From positions 3,607,391 through 3,671,390 of the forward strand of contig OX638326.1 of NCBI GenBank assembly GCA_951812775.1: a stretch of 64,000 nt of DNA, written 5' to 3'. The notes under the pieces are model-generated. The model did no database searches. It saw only the letters and a list, made by a program, of their open reading frames with translations, and had not been told where the DNA came from. A program made the position numbers and the translations under genes. The stretch is from an uncultured Alphaproteobacteria bacterium (GTDB lineage Bacteria > Pseudomonadota > Alphaproteobacteria > MPNO01 > UBA2964). Below are positions 42,886 to 51,835 of the stretch, piece after piece (position 1 is the stretch's first letter; every line of letters begins with the position of its first letter).

Positions 42886-43551
42886 TCAGTTGCCTGTCGA
42901 CGCTGCCTCAATCGCGGGAATTTGGGTCTCAAGATAGGCGTCGACATGGGTTGTCAATTCATCAACCCGATCGTGGAAGAAGTGATTGGCGCCATCAATA
43001 ATATTGTAATCGATGGTGATTCTCTTCTGTGCCTGCAGTTTCTTAGCCAGAGTTTCGACAGAATCTTCTGGCACCATCGTATCGTCGGCGCCATGGACAA
43101 ATAGACCGGAGGCAGGGCAGGGCGCCAGAAAGGTGAAGTCATACTTGTTGGCGGGGGGTGCCAGGGCAATAAAGCTATCGATTTCCGGGCGCCGCATCAG
43201 AAGCTGCATACAAATCCAGGCGCCGAATGAAAAACCGCCGACCCAGCATTGTGAGGCTTCCGAGTTTGCCGATTGCAGCCAGTCGAGTGCTGCCGCCGCA
43301 TCGCTTAATTCGCCCATGCCTTCGTCATACTCGCCCTGCGAACGACCGACTCCGCGAAAATTGAATCGCAGGGTTGAAAATCCACGCCTGGCAAAAGTCT
43401 GATAGACTTCAAAAACGACCCGATTATTCATCGTGCCGCCCTGCTGCGGGTGGGGATGAAGAATTAACGCAATCGGCGCATTTTCAACGCGCGAATGGTG
43501 ATAACGACCTTCGAGCCGGCCATCTGGACCGTTAAATATGACCTCGGGCAT
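42886..43551 (-). CDS. small alpha/beta hydrolase (COG2945-like)
   Basis: A 221-residue hydrolase of the group often found beside iscR and cysteine desulfurase in alphaproteobacteria. Motifs are ALILHPHPQQGGTMNN, LRFNFRGVGRSQGEYDEG, the nucleophile elbow GGFSFGAW and GADDTMVPE, with His in IDGANHFFHDR. It has no signal peptide. The substrate is unknown. It is divergent from iscR with a 231-bp spacer. Confidence 0.87.
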   Translation of the reverse strand: MPEVIFNGPDGRLEGRYHHSRVENAPIALILHPHPQQGGTMNNRVVFEVYQTFARRGFSTLRFNFRGVGRSQGEYDEGMGELSDAAAALDWLQSANSEASQCWVGGFSFGAWICMQLLMRRPEIDSFIALAPPANKYDFTFLAPCPASGLFVHGADDTMVPEDSVETLAKKLQAQKRITIDYNIIDGANHFFHDRVDELTTHVDAYLETQIPAIEAASTGN

Positions 43552-43602
43552 GAGGAAGAAATCTCCTGATCAATTTATACTGCTTGAAGCATAAACGGGT
43601 TG

Positions 43603-43653
43603 TTGACGCACTCTGTTGCGCCACTTACATTCCCGGCGCCTGTAAATACAGGC
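43603..43653 (+). promoter_or_regulatory. promoter and dyad upstream of iscR
   Basis: TTGACG (43603-43608), a 17-bp spacer and TACATT (43626-43631) resemble a sigma-70 promoter. Seven bases further on lies a perfect dyad, GCCTGTA-AA-TACAGGC (43638-43653), at the expected start of transcription, a good place for a repressor. The binding protein could be the Rrf2 regulator itself, but this is inference. Confidence 0.5.
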
Positions 43654-43782
43654 AAGCCAATCAGCACTAAGCGCGCGAATATAGTGAATTGCGCCATCAA
43701 AATACAAGCTTCTCGGTAACAGGGCCCTAAAATATTTAGTTTTAATTTTAATTTTCGAACTTAGTGAGGATGATTAGGTGTT

Positions 43783-44235
43783 ATGAGAGTGGGCAGTAAG
43801 GGAAGATATGCGGTGACCGCCATCATATTTTTGGCACAGCAGGATAAAAGGATGCCGATGCCGTTAGCGGACATTGCGAGGCTTCATGAAATTTCCTTGT
43901 CATATCTTGAACAGCTTTTTGCCAAATTACGGCGCGCTGGGCTTGTGAAGAGTGTTCGCGGCCCTGGCGGTGGCTATATGTTAAGCCGCTCCGCCGATAA
44001 AATTCTCATCTCAGATGTTATAGCCGCAGTTGAAATGCCGACTGCCCGTGAGCGGAAATCGGCGTCGAAAAGTGCCGTTGATGGATCAGAAACGCAGGCT
44101 CTCTGGGAGGCGTTGGGCAATCAGGTATTTGGTTTTCTCAGTTCAATTTCTGTCGCTGATGTTTGCGAACGCCGCATCGAGGCTGTTGGTCGGTCTGACC
44201 GCCAGGATTCTTCGTCGCGCGCCGCTGCAAGCTAA
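43783..44235 (+). CDS. iscR: IscR-like Rrf2 regulator lacking the iron-sulfur cysteines
   Basis: A 150-residue Rrf2-family winged-helix protein. The N-terminal part is typical (MRVGSKGRYAVTAIIFLAQQ, EISLSYLEQLFAKLRRAGLVKSVRGPGGGY in outline), followed by ALWEALGNQVFGFLSSISVADV. The loop that carries three Cys [2Fe-2S] ligands in IscR reads EMPTARERKSASKSAVDGSE here and has none. The only Cys of the protein is in ADVCERR. It heads iscR-iscS-fdx-mnmA, 6 nt before the desulfurase, so it probably regulates that operon as an apo-type repressor or with another signal. Confidence 0.85.
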   Translation: MRVGSKGRYAVTAIIFLAQQDKRMPMPLADIARLHEISLSYLEQLFAKLRRAGLVKSVRGPGGGYMLSRSADKILISDVIAAVEMPTARERKSASKSAVDGSETQALWEALGNQVFGFLSSISVADVCERRIEAVGRSDRQDSSSRAAAS

Positions 44236-44241
44236 CTTCCT

Positions 44242-45360
44242 TTGGCGCGCGTGACTTCCCGAAGTTATCTGGATTTTAACGCAACCGCGCCAACCAGGCC
44301 GGAAGTCATCGATGCTGTCGCGGAGGCCATGCGAGAGGGGGGTAACGCCTCTTCGGTTCACGCGGATGGCAGGGCCGCCCGTGCCCGCGTTGAAAAGGCA
44401 CGACAGCATGTCGCCGATCTTGTAGGGGCAGAGGCGGCTGGCGTCATATTTACCGGCAGTGGCACCGAAGCCAACAATCAGGCGCTCCGCAGCGACAAAA
44501 TTGAACGCATCATTGTCTCGGTAATCGAACATGAGTCCGTGCTGCAGGCGCGCGCTGATGCCGTAATTTGTCCTGTTACCCCTGAAGGGTTGGTCGACTT
44601 AGATGCACTGTCTCAACTGCTGGGTGAAAGCGACGCCTCGACGATGGTATCGATCATGCTCGCCAACAATGAAACCGGCATTATTCAACCGGTGGCAGAA
44701 GCGGCCAGGCTTTCCCATGACGCCGGGGCATTGTTTCATTGTGACGCTGTTCAGGCCGCAGGAAAGATCCCAGTTGATATGAAAGCGTTGGGCGTCGATA
44801 GCCTTGCTCTATCCGCGCATAAAATCGGCGGTCCGCAAGGCGTTGGGGCGCTGATCTGCAGCGATCCGTCGACAATGCCGCGTTTTGTTCACGGGGGTGG
44901 TCAGGAAAGCGGCCTTCGAGCGGGGACAGAAAATGTGCCAGGCATTGTTGGCTACGGGGTGGCGGCGGAAAGCGCGCTGGCCGGACTGGAGTATTTTGGT
45001 GCCCTGGCAGCATTGCGCGACGACCTCGAAGAACGCGTGTTGGCGATCGAGCCCACCGCCCAGATTTTTGGTAAAGAGCTCGATCGTTTGCCCAATACCT
45101 CCAAATTCGCCACCAAAGGTCTGACTAGCGACGTACAGGTGATGGGGCTTGATCTTGACGGCGCCTCGATCAGCGCAGGGTCTGCCTGTTCCGCGGGGCG
45201 TGTCGAAACGCCTTATGTGCTGGCCGCGATGGGCGTGCCCGATGAGCTTGGACTTTGCGCGGTGCGCATCAGCTTGGGCTGGACAACGACAGCAAAAGAC
45301 ATTGATGGGTTTATTGCCGGTTGGCAAAAGCTCCATGATCGCAAACTTGCTCGGAACTGA
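44242..45360 (+). CDS. cysteine desulfurase
   Basis: A 372-residue PLP enzyme that takes sulfur from cysteine to a persulfide. The PLP lysine is K194 in SAHKIGGPQG and the persulfide Cys is C316 in SAGSACSAGRVE. It also has YLDFNATAPTRPEV, FTGSGTEANNQAL and MLANNETGIIQPV. The start is a TTG at 44242, with a GTG three codons later as alternative. It lies between the Rrf2 regulator and ferredoxin and upstream of mnmA, so it may serve both Fe-S cluster assembly and tRNA thiolation. Confidence 0.93.
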   Translation: MARVTSRSYLDFNATAPTRPEVIDAVAEAMREGGNASSVHADGRAARARVEKARQHVADLVGAEAAGVIFTGSGTEANNQALRSDKIERIIVSVIEHESVLQARADAVICPVTPEGLVDLDALSQLLGESDASTMVSIMLANNETGIIQPVAEAARLSHDAGALFHCDAVQAAGKIPVDMKALGVDSLALSAHKIGGPQGVGALICSDPSTMPRFVHGGGQESGLRAGTENVPGIVGYGVAAESALAGLEYFGALAALRDDLEERVLAIEPTAQIFGKELDRLPNTSKFATKGLTSDVQVMGLDLDGASISAGSACSAGRVETPYVLAAMGVPDELGLCAVRISLGWTTTAKDIDGFIAGWQKLHDRKLARN

Positions 45361-45366
45361 CCTGTC

Positions 45367-45699
45367 ATGCCAAAGGTAACTTTCATTCTGGCGGACGGTA
45401 CGCGGCGCGAATTCGCCGTAGAAGCAGGCAAATCTCTTCTCGTCGTCGCTTGGGACAACAATCTTGATGTTGAGGGCGCTTGTGGCGGTGTAATGGCGTG
45501 TTCCACCTGTCATGTGATTGTCGACCCGGACTGGATCGATAGATTGGCAGCCCCCAGCGAAGAGGAAGAAGAGATGCTTGATCTCGCCTGGGGTCTTACC
45601 CAAACATCACGCTTGGGATGCCAGATAACGGTAACCGATGCCCTCGACGGGCTTGTCGTGAGCCTGCCGTCAGAGACCCGCAATCTGCTGGACGGTTAA
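45367..45699 (+). CDS. adrenodoxin-type [2Fe-2S] ferredoxin
   Basis: A 110-residue plant/vertebrate-type ferredoxin fold of the adrenodoxin/Isc class. Cluster ligands are the three Cys in [13 protein letters not shown] and the fourth in SRLGCQITV, spaced as in Isc ferredoxins. It delivers electrons for Fe-S cluster assembly, in line with the desulfurase gene 6 nt upstream. The acidic stretch SEEEEEMLD is the usual partner-binding helix. Confidence 0.94.
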   Translation: MPKVTFILADGTRREFAVEAGKSLLVVAWDNNLDVEGACGGVMACSTCHVIVDPDWIDRLAAPSEEEEEMLDLAWGLTQTSRLGCQITVTDALDGLVVSLPSETRNLLDG

Positions 45700-45752
45700 C
45701 CCAGGCAAAAATATTCCTTTCCCTCAGCCCAAGCCGGACTATATTCCGCGGC

Positions 45753-46880
45753 ATGGATAGTCTGGTCACACATAAAGCCCCCGCGGACACCCGAGTTGTC
45801 GTTGCCATGTCCGGTGGCGTGGATTCGTCGGTGACGGCAGCCTTGCTGGCAGAACAAGGCTACGACGTGGTGGGTGTAACACTGCAACTTTATGACCATG
45901 GTGCTGCGGTAAGCCGGAAAGGCGCGTGCTGTGCCGGGCAGGATATTGCTGATGCCGGGCGCGTCGCGGAAACCATTGGTATCCCTCATTATGTTCTTAA
46001 CTATGAGAGCCGTTTCCGTGAGGACGTTATCGATGTGTTTGCTGATGCCTATGTGCGCGGCGAAACGCCGATTCCATGTGTGCTGTGTAATCAGACCGTC
46101 AAGTTTCGAGATCTGATGCAGGTCGCCCGTGATCTCGGTGCCGATGCGCTGGCTACCGGCCATTATATTCGCCGGGTAGAAACTGCAGAAGGTACTGAGC
46201 TGCACCGCGCGGCCGATGAAACCAAAGATCAGAGCTATTTCCTGTTCGCAACAACGGGTGCACAGCTCGACTATCTCCGCTTTCCGCTTGGCGAGCTAAC
46301 CAAGGACGCAACCCGTCAACTGGCGTCGCGCTTTGATTTGCCGGTAGCAGCCAAGCCCGATAGCCAGGATATCTGTTTTGTGCCACAGGGCCGCTACGCT
46401 GATGTGGTCCTCAAAATTCGTCCGGATGCTGCAGAGTCGGGTGATATCGTTGATCTCGACGGCAATGTTCTCGGACAACATGAAGGGATTATCCACTACA
46501 CAATTGGGCAGCGCCGCGGGCTCCATCTCGATAAAGCCGAAGACGCGCTCTATGTGATCCGCATCGATCCAGAGGCAAAACAGGTCATAGTCGGCCACCG
46601 AGAGGCGTTGGCAACGACGACCGTGAAGCTCAGTAATGTAAATTGGCTGGGTGGCGCGGTGGCGGAAAGTGATGTCATAGACTGCGAGGTGAAGGTGCGT
46701 TCTATGCGCCCGCCCGTCGCGGCGTCGTTACGGTTGTTAAAGGACGGATATGCAAGTGTTGAACTCGCCGCAGCCGAGCATGGTGTGGCACCGGGCCAGG
46801 CCTGCGTCTTTTATGATGGCGAGCGGGTTCTTGGCGGTGGCTGGATTCAACGTGAAAAATCTACGACCGAGGCCGCGTAA
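45753..46880 (+). CDS. mnmA: tRNA-specific 2-thiouridylase
   Basis: A 375-residue enzyme making s2U34 in Lys, Glu and Gln tRNAs. The ATP-pyrophosphatase loop is [15 protein letters not shown]. The catalytic Cys pair is in [11 protein letters not shown] and [10 protein letters not shown], and GTGHYIRR-like [12 protein letters not shown] and [10 protein letters not shown] are also present. The start ATG 45753 matches family N termini. An upstream frame overlapping fdx is not used. It receives sulfur, directly or by relay, from a cysteine desulfurase such as the one encoded two genes upstream. Confidence 0.96.
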   Translation: MDSLVTHKAPADTRVVVAMSGGVDSSVTAALLAEQGYDVVGVTLQLYDHGAAVSRKGACCAGQDIADAGRVAETIGIPHYVLNYESRFREDVIDVFADAYVRGETPIPCVLCNQTVKFRDLMQVARDLGADALATGHYIRRVETAEGTELHRAADETKDQSYFLFATTGAQLDYLRFPLGELTKDATRQLASRFDLPVAAKPDSQDICFVPQGRYADVVLKIRPDAAESGDIVDLDGNVLGQHEGIIHYTIGQRRGLHLDKAEDALYVIRIDPEAKQVIVGHREALATTTVKLSNVNWLGGAVAESDVIDCEVKVRSMRPPVAASLRLLKDGYASVELAAAEHGVAPGQACVFYDGERVLGGGWIQREKSTTEAA

Positions 46881-46939
46881 TACTTGACGAGTAGGGGGCG
46901 GAAGTCCTATACGGCTCGTTCTCGGCGGCCCAAAAATGT

Positions 46940-47016
46940 GGCGGGGTAGCTCAGCTGGTTAGAGCAGCGGAATCATAATCCGCGTGTCGGGGGTTCAAGT
47001 CCCTCTCCCGCTACCA
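46940..47016 (+). tRNA. tRNA-Met (CAT)
   Basis: A 77-nt cloverleaf. The acceptor GGCGGGG pairs with TCCCGCT (G1-U72 wobble). The D-arm is AGCTCAGCTGGTTAGAGC, the anticodon stem GCGGA/TCCGC holds anticodon CAT in loop ATCATAA, and the T-loop is TTCAAGT. The encoded CCA is present. It fits an elongator methionine tRNA. tRNA-Ile2 with lysidine also has CAT but usually a different acceptor. Confidence 0.93.
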
Positions 47017-47182
47017 TTTTTCTGAAAATTCTTCCTACACAAAACTCGGTTTGTCGGCGACAAGTTCGCTAAATGCCTTTTATCAGTTTTTAACCCTTTT
47101 GGCTTAGTTCTCTCCCGTCGCCAAGAAGGCGCACTGACCGTGAGATAGGCTGCGGTCGGGACTTCAATGTAGGGGAAATCAA

Positions 47183-47596
47183 ATGATTAAACGTATTTTT
47201 GCCCCGCTTATCTGCGGGTTAATGCTTCTGACCGGTGGTGCCATCGCTAAAGAAGTTTCGCCAGAGAAAATTCCTGGCGCGACAACAATTACGGCGGCAT
47301 AGGCTAAAGCTTTGTTCGAAAAAGGTGTCCCTTTCGTCGATTCGAGGAGTGATGCGGACTGGAATGCAGGCCGAATTCCTGGCGCTCACCATCTGAACGT
47401 TAAAAAGACCTTCACCAAAGACGCTCTTATGAAAGTAGCGCCACAGGACAAGGAAGTCGTGATCTATTGTAATGGTCCGTCTTGCCTGCGTTCTACTCAG
47501 GGCTGCAAGAAAGCCATCTCTTGGGGATGGAAGAAAGTCTATTTCTATCGGATGGGCTTCCCGTCCTGGAAAGCGGCTGGAAACGCGGTTGAATAA
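47183..47596 (+). pseudogene. exported rhodanese-like protein gene with an internal amber codon
   Basis: The frame starts at ATG 47183 with a signal peptide (IFAPLICGLMLLTGGAIA) and IPGATTITAA, then meets TAG at 47300-47302 (codon 40). It goes on in the same frame with AKALFEKGVPFVDSRSDADW, GRIPGAHHLN and the active-site loop IYCNGPSCLRS to the stop at 47594-47596. Homologues have an acidic residue (Glu or Asp) at the TAG. The full product would be 137 residues. Downstream starts would lose the signal peptide and the first strand, so the gene is broken unless the stop is read through. Confidence 0.8.
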
Positions 47597-47639
47597 CAAC
47601 TCAACCTAATTCAAAGACTATCAAATCACGGATCGTCCA

Positions 47640-49649
47640 ATGCTATTAAGTACTCGTATCGTTTTGGTTGCATGCCTTGCTTTGCTTGGTGTCTCGGGCC
47701 TGCTAGTCGGGGCTGGCTATATCGCTGAACAGGAAGCGCAAACACGATATAATCAATCGGTGTTGTCCGGAAATGATGTCTTGTTTCGCAAGATCATCAA
47801 TGGCCAACAGGTAAGTATGCGTTCGGTGATCCGTGGTTTAACTCGAAATCGTGAAGCCTTAAAGGCTTTGTCTGCGGGCGACAGGAAGGCACTTGAAGAA
47901 GCAACGCTTGGTCTCGTCAATCGCCTGACAGCAGGCGGCACGATTGACAGGTTGTCGATTTCTGACAAAAGCGGAAGGCTGGTTATGGCCAGCGAAGAAA
48001 AAAACGTGGGTTCGTCGGCGGGGGCTGTCGCCAAGGAATCGCTGGCAACCCGTAAAATTCTATACGGGATTACGCGGGATCCTGACGGCAAAGTCGTTCT
48101 CAACGTTGCGACTCCTGTTCTGTCTCGTGGCAAGGTGGTGGGTGTCGGAATTTTCGGTCGAAGTATCGATGTCTTGATCAGGGAATTTGCAAAGGCCGAT
48201 GCTTCTGTAGGTTATTTACTCGACCCGAAAGGCAGCATCATTTATGCGCCCGCACCCAAGGTTTCAGAAACCCTGCAAAAGGGATTTACAGAACTTGGAA
48301 GCGATACCTATTCGGTCATCGAGCTGGAGAAAACCTATTCTGCTATACGGGTCAACAAACTGCCTGGCTTATCCGACAAGCTCGCTCCGCGTTTGGTTTC
48401 TGTTAAAGATGTTACGACGTCTGTTACCAAACAGAAGAATTTGCAGCAGAGCTCATTGGGGATTCTCGCGGGGCTGATCATGGTCGCGTGCGGTCTCCTC
48501 TACTGGTATTTGAGGCGATGCTTTTCACCTCTTTCGGCATCAATTGGCTCGTTAAAGAAATTGGCGGATGGTGATATGTCCGTTGAGGTAGAAGTTCGCT
48601 CCAATGATGAAATCGGCTCTCTTGGGAATGCTATCAACCAGTTTAAAGAAAAGATGCAGGATGCGGAGCGTCTAAGGCAGAAACAAGCTGAGGCCGATGA
48701 ACAGGCACTCAAACTGGAAAAGCAGCGTGAAGATGAAAAACGGCAGGCTGAGCAGGAAGCTATTAGTCAGCGAGAACGGGAAGCTGCCGAACGGCAACAA
48801 CGTACGGAGTTGATTGAAGCGCTGATTGCTGCATTTGATGAGAAGGTAACCACGGTTCTCGATACTGTTGGGTCAGCTGCAAACAAAATGCAGTCATCTG
48901 CAGAATCCATGTCTAACACTGCCGATCATACCAGCCAGCGTGCCACTGCGGTTGCAGGGGCTTCTGACGAGGCCACGGGTAATGTTCAGGTCGTTGCCGC
49001 TGCTGCTGAACAGCTATCCGCGTCGATCAGTGAAATTAATCGCCAGGTCAAGATGAGCAACGAAATTTCCCAAAACGCCATTGAAGAAGCGCAGCAAACT
49101 AATGAGAAGGTTGAAGGGCTTGCTGAAGCCGCTGTTAAAATAGGCGAGGTCGTTAGTCTTATTAACGACATTGCTAGTCAGACAAATCTTCTGGCGCTTA
49201 ATGCGACAATTGAGGCTGCGCGCGCTGTCGTTGCCGGAAAAGGGTTTGCCATGGTCGCTTCTGAAGTGAAATCTCTTGCTACACAAACATCAAAAGCAAC
49301 AGAAGATATTGGTACGCAAATTGCTTCAATTCAGGTCGCAACAAATGATGCCGTTGAGGCTATCAAGGGAATTAGCGGTACAATTGGCGAGATTGGTGAA
49401 ATCGCGGGTAGTATCGCCGTCGCTGTGGATGAGCAGGGCGATGCCACTAAAGAGATCGCCAGCAATGTTCAGCGTGCGGCCGCCGGAACCCAGGAAGTCT
49501 CCGCCAATATTGCCGAAGTTAATGAGGCGGCAAGTCAGTCTCAGGCGGTTTCAGCTGAGATGCTGGAGGCGGCACGAAGTCTTGCACAGCAGGGCGAGGT
49601 TCTTCGTACAGAGGTAGATCAGTTTTTGGGATCGGTTAGAGCAGCCTAA
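47640..49649 (+). CDS. methyl-accepting chemotaxis protein
   Basis: A 669-residue chemoreceptor. TM1 is at about 5-27, followed by a periplasmic Cache-like sensor (about 30-270, ISDKSGRLVMASEE and GYLLDPKGSIIYAPAP), then TM2 (about 275-292), HAMP (about 292-345), a Glu/Lys/Gln-rich coiled coil and the signalling domain. The hairpin tip reads DIASQTNLLALNATIEAARAVVAGKGFAMVASEV. This is unusual because nearly all receptors have GE where VV stands here. It has no pentapeptide tether. The ligand is unknown. It follows the rhodanese gene by 43 bp. Confidence 0.92.
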   Translation: MLLSTRIVLVACLALLGVSGLLVGAGYIAEQEAQTRYNQSVLSGNDVLFRKIINGQQVSMRSVIRGLTRNREALKALSAGDRKALEEATLGLVNRLTAGGTIDRLSISDKSGRLVMASEEKNVGSSAGAVAKESLATRKILYGITRDPDGKVVLNVATPVLSRGKVVGVGIFGRSIDVLIREFAKADASVGYLLDPKGSIIYAPAPKVSETLQKGFTELGSDTYSVIELEKTYSAIRVNKLPGLSDKLAPRLVSVKDVTTSVTKQKNLQQSSLGILAGLIMVACGLLYWYLRRCFSPLSASIGSLKKLADGDMSVEVEVRSNDEIGSLGNAINQFKEKMQDAERLRQKQAEADEQALKLEKQREDEKRQAEQEAISQREREAAERQQRTELIEALIAAFDEKVTTVLDTVGSAANKMQSSAESMSNTADHTSQRATAVAGASDEATGNVQVVAAAAEQLSASISEINRQVKMSNEISQNAIEEAQQTNEKVEGLAEAAVKIGEVVSLINDIASQTNLLALNATIEAARAVVAGKGFAMVASEVKSLATQTSKATEDIGTQIASIQVATNDAVEAIKGISGTIGEIGEIAGSIAVAVDEQGDATKEIASNVQRAAAGTQEVSANIAEVNEAASQSQAVSAEMLEAARSLAQQGEVLRTEVDQFLGSVRAA

Positions 49650-49686
49650 AACCGGGTTCTTAAGGTGTTCGGATAAAAACCGGAAA

Positions 49687-50523
49687 TCAATCCACAAACA
49701 TCGGGCCGGGTTTTTCGTACAGCTCATCGTAATCGACCATCGCGGGTTGACCCGAGAGCGGCTGGGAGACCCCGTTTCTGAAGGCCCATTCCCCGCGGTC
49801 GCTGTTCTCGGCGATAATGTAGCTGTTGATATAAAATCGGCGAACGGCGTTCGAGCGATTTGGGCCTGAACCATGCAGGGTATGTGGCGACCAAAGCGCG
49901 ACGTCACCCGGCTCAAGTTCCAAAGTCACTGCCTTATCCGGATCGAGGCCAAGACGTTCGAGGTCGTTCTCGTCCAGACGCTGATCCATCGCAAGTTCTT
50001 CGGCATCTAGGTGAAGCTCTCCGAGAGATTGACTGCCGGGGTACACCACCATCGCACCGTTACTTCTGTCGTGATGATCAATTGCGATGCCGGTCTGAAC
50101 CGAGGAATTTTCGAGGTCGCGGAAGGCATCGCGGGGCCGGAGGGTTTTTGCGTCCTGATGAAAGGCACACTCCATATTGGCCGTACCTGGATGCTTCCAG
50201 TGCAACTGGTTGGTAATTTGCTTGAGGTTGATTCCCAGCATCGGTGCCAGAAACTTTAAAACCCGGGGGCTGCGACGATAGCGGTCGAGTGTGCGGTTGA
50301 AGTAGCTCGGCCATTGCACATAGCGAACCACCGGGCGCAGGGCAGCATCATTGTTGATCTTGAAGAAAGCGTTTAGCAGGCGGTAGCTTCTCCCTAACAA
50401 CATTGCCTCGTCATGGACCCGTTCGAAGGCGTGTGTCAGCTCGGCAATTTCATAAGAGTCAAAGACGCCACGCTCGACCGCGTAACCGTATTTACGGTAT
50501 TGATTCAGTAAGTCTTTGGCCAT
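49687..50523 (-). CDS. phytanoyl-CoA dioxygenase (PhyH) family protein
   Basis: A 278-residue Fe(II)/2-oxoglutarate oxygenase. It has HxD at His122 and Asp124 (FHQDAKT), the distal His217 in SPHTLHGSGPNRS and the 2-oxoglutarate Arg in NAVRRFYINSY. The family hydroxylates fatty acyl-CoAs and many secondary metabolites, so the substrate is open. It is convergent with the chemoreceptor gene. Confidence 0.87.
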   Translation of the reverse strand: MAKDLLNQYRKYGYAVERGVFDSYEIAELTHAFERVHDEAMLLGRSYRLLNAFFKINNDAALRPVVRYVQWPSYFNRTLDRYRRSPRVLKFLAPMLGINLKQITNQLHWKHPGTANMECAFHQDAKTLRPRDAFRDLENSSVQTGIAIDHHDRSNGAMVVYPGSQSLGELHLDAEELAMDQRLDENDLERLGLDPDKAVTLELEPGDVALWSPHTLHGSGPNRSNAVRRFYINSYIIAENSDRGEWAFRNGVSQPLSGQPAMVDYDELYEKPGPMFVD

Positions 50524-50698
50524 TTAGCTGCAGATGAGCGCCTGTTTCGGACCCGATGCCCAAAACCCAATAATCTCAGAACTGGGGCACACTAGATCAG
50601 GTTGGCGGCGCAGGGTGTGCGACAGCGCACAGCTTCATACATTTTCTTAAAATTTAATGGTATTATTTTTCGGGTTTTGTGTGATTGGGGATAAATCG

Positions 50699-51229
50699 AT
50701 GGCAATCATCAATCGGCGCCGGGTTTTGCAGTTTGGTATTGCTGGTGCATGTGCCTTGGCTAGTGGACCGGTCTTCGCAAATGGCCACGCACGCGAGCTG
50801 TCGTTTGAGAACCTCCATACCGACGAGAAGATCACCTTCACCTATTGGGAAAACGGGGAGTATGTCGCTGAGGCGTTAAAAGCTTTCAATCATTTGCTGC
50901 GCGACCATCGCATTGATGAGGTGTTGTCTATTGATCGGGATTTGTTTGATCAGCTTCATCGATTAAAGACGCTCGTCAGAAACGATGAACCATTTCAGGT
51001 TATTTCGGGATATCGCTCTGCCAAGACCAATGCGATGCTGGCACGTCGAAGTGGTGGGGTGTCGCGGCGCAGCTATCATCAATTTGGCATGGCCATAGAT
51101 ATCCGCTTGCCATGTACGCGGCTCCGTGATTTGCGGAAGGCCGCCCTTTCGATGAAAGCGGGTGGTGTTGGCTATTATCGGCGTTCCAATTTCGTCCATC
51201 TGGACACCGGACGACCACGTTTCTGGTAA
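50699..51229 (+). CDS. DUF882/YcbK-type Tat-exported peptidase
   Basis: A 176-residue protein of the M15-like DUF882 family, related to the murein endopeptidase MepK. A twin-arginine-like signal is seen (INRRRVLQFGIAGACALA). Zinc ligands are probably His127 and Asp134 (SYHQFGMAIDIRL) and His167 (FVHLDTGRPRFW). It is expected to cut peptidoglycan cross-links or peptides in the periplasm. The start ATG 50699 has GGGG 7 nt upstream. Only a longer frame without a signal would start earlier. Confidence 0.87.
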   Translation: MAIINRRRVLQFGIAGACALASGPVFANGHARELSFENLHTDEKITFTYWENGEYVAEALKAFNHLLRDHRIDEVLSIDRDLFDQLHRLKTLVRNDEPFQVISGYRSAKTNAMLARRSGGVSRRSYHQFGMAIDIRLPCTRLRDLRKAALSMKAGGVGYYRRSNFVHLDTGRPRFW

Positions 51230-51302
51230 AATCCCTCTTTCCAATCTCTCGCTAAATCATTATTGGATTAATCAAAATTAACCATGTTTGGGGAGGGGAT
51301 AG

Positions 51303-51731
51303 ATTTTTCATCTGCTTTATACCAGTACGGCATTAAATTTTATGTCGTCAGCTCAACTTGAGGAGCTGCTTGTTCAGTCTCGCGAATTTAACAGGAGCAA
51401 AAATATTACCGGCGTCCTGCTTTATTGTGATGGCAGTTTTATGCAACTGCTTGAGGGCGAAGAAGCTGAAATCAGGGCACTGTATGGGCGGATCGAAAAA
51501 GATAAACGCAACTACGATGTACGAACGCTCTTAACCCTGCAAACAGCGGAACGTTGGTGCAAGGACTGGGCGATGGCCTTCAGCCTGTGCGCGCATCGGG
51601 GCGAACTGGAATCCTGCATCAATATTGCGACGGAGAATCCTGCGCTGAAAGATCATGTCGGCGTATCAAATCCTCTAGCGGAGGTACTGGCGGGATTTGT
51701 CGAACGAAACCAGCGTTTATACGGAACCTAG
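51303..51731 (+). CDS. BLUF-domain blue-light sensor with an apparent ATT start
   Basis: A 142-residue FAD-binding BLUF protein. Key residues are Tyr6 (LLYTSTALNF), Asn34 (NITGVLLY) and Gln48 (GSFMQLLEGEE), plus DWAMAFSL at the end of the core. The only ATG (51342) would remove beta-strand 1 with the essential Tyr. The frame reaches back to ATT 51303, just after an in-frame TAG, and GGAGGGG lies about 6 nt before it. ATT is a rare but known initiation codon, so this may be genuine or a mutated ATG. No output domain is present, so it belongs to the short BLUF type. Confidence 0.8.
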   Translation: MFHLLYTSTALNFMSSAQLEELLVQSREFNRSKNITGVLLYCDGSFMQLLEGEEAEIRALYGRIEKDKRNYDVRTLLTLQTAERWCKDWAMAFSLCAHRGELESCINIATENPALKDHVGVSNPLAEVLAGFVERNQRLYGT

Positions 51732-51835
51732 CCAATTACCGGTTAAGCATATCCTCATTTGATCGGCGTACCCGTCGCGCATCCGCAATTGGCCTGCTAA
51801 ACTCCCTGGGAAAACTATGACAGGGGGCCAAAAAA

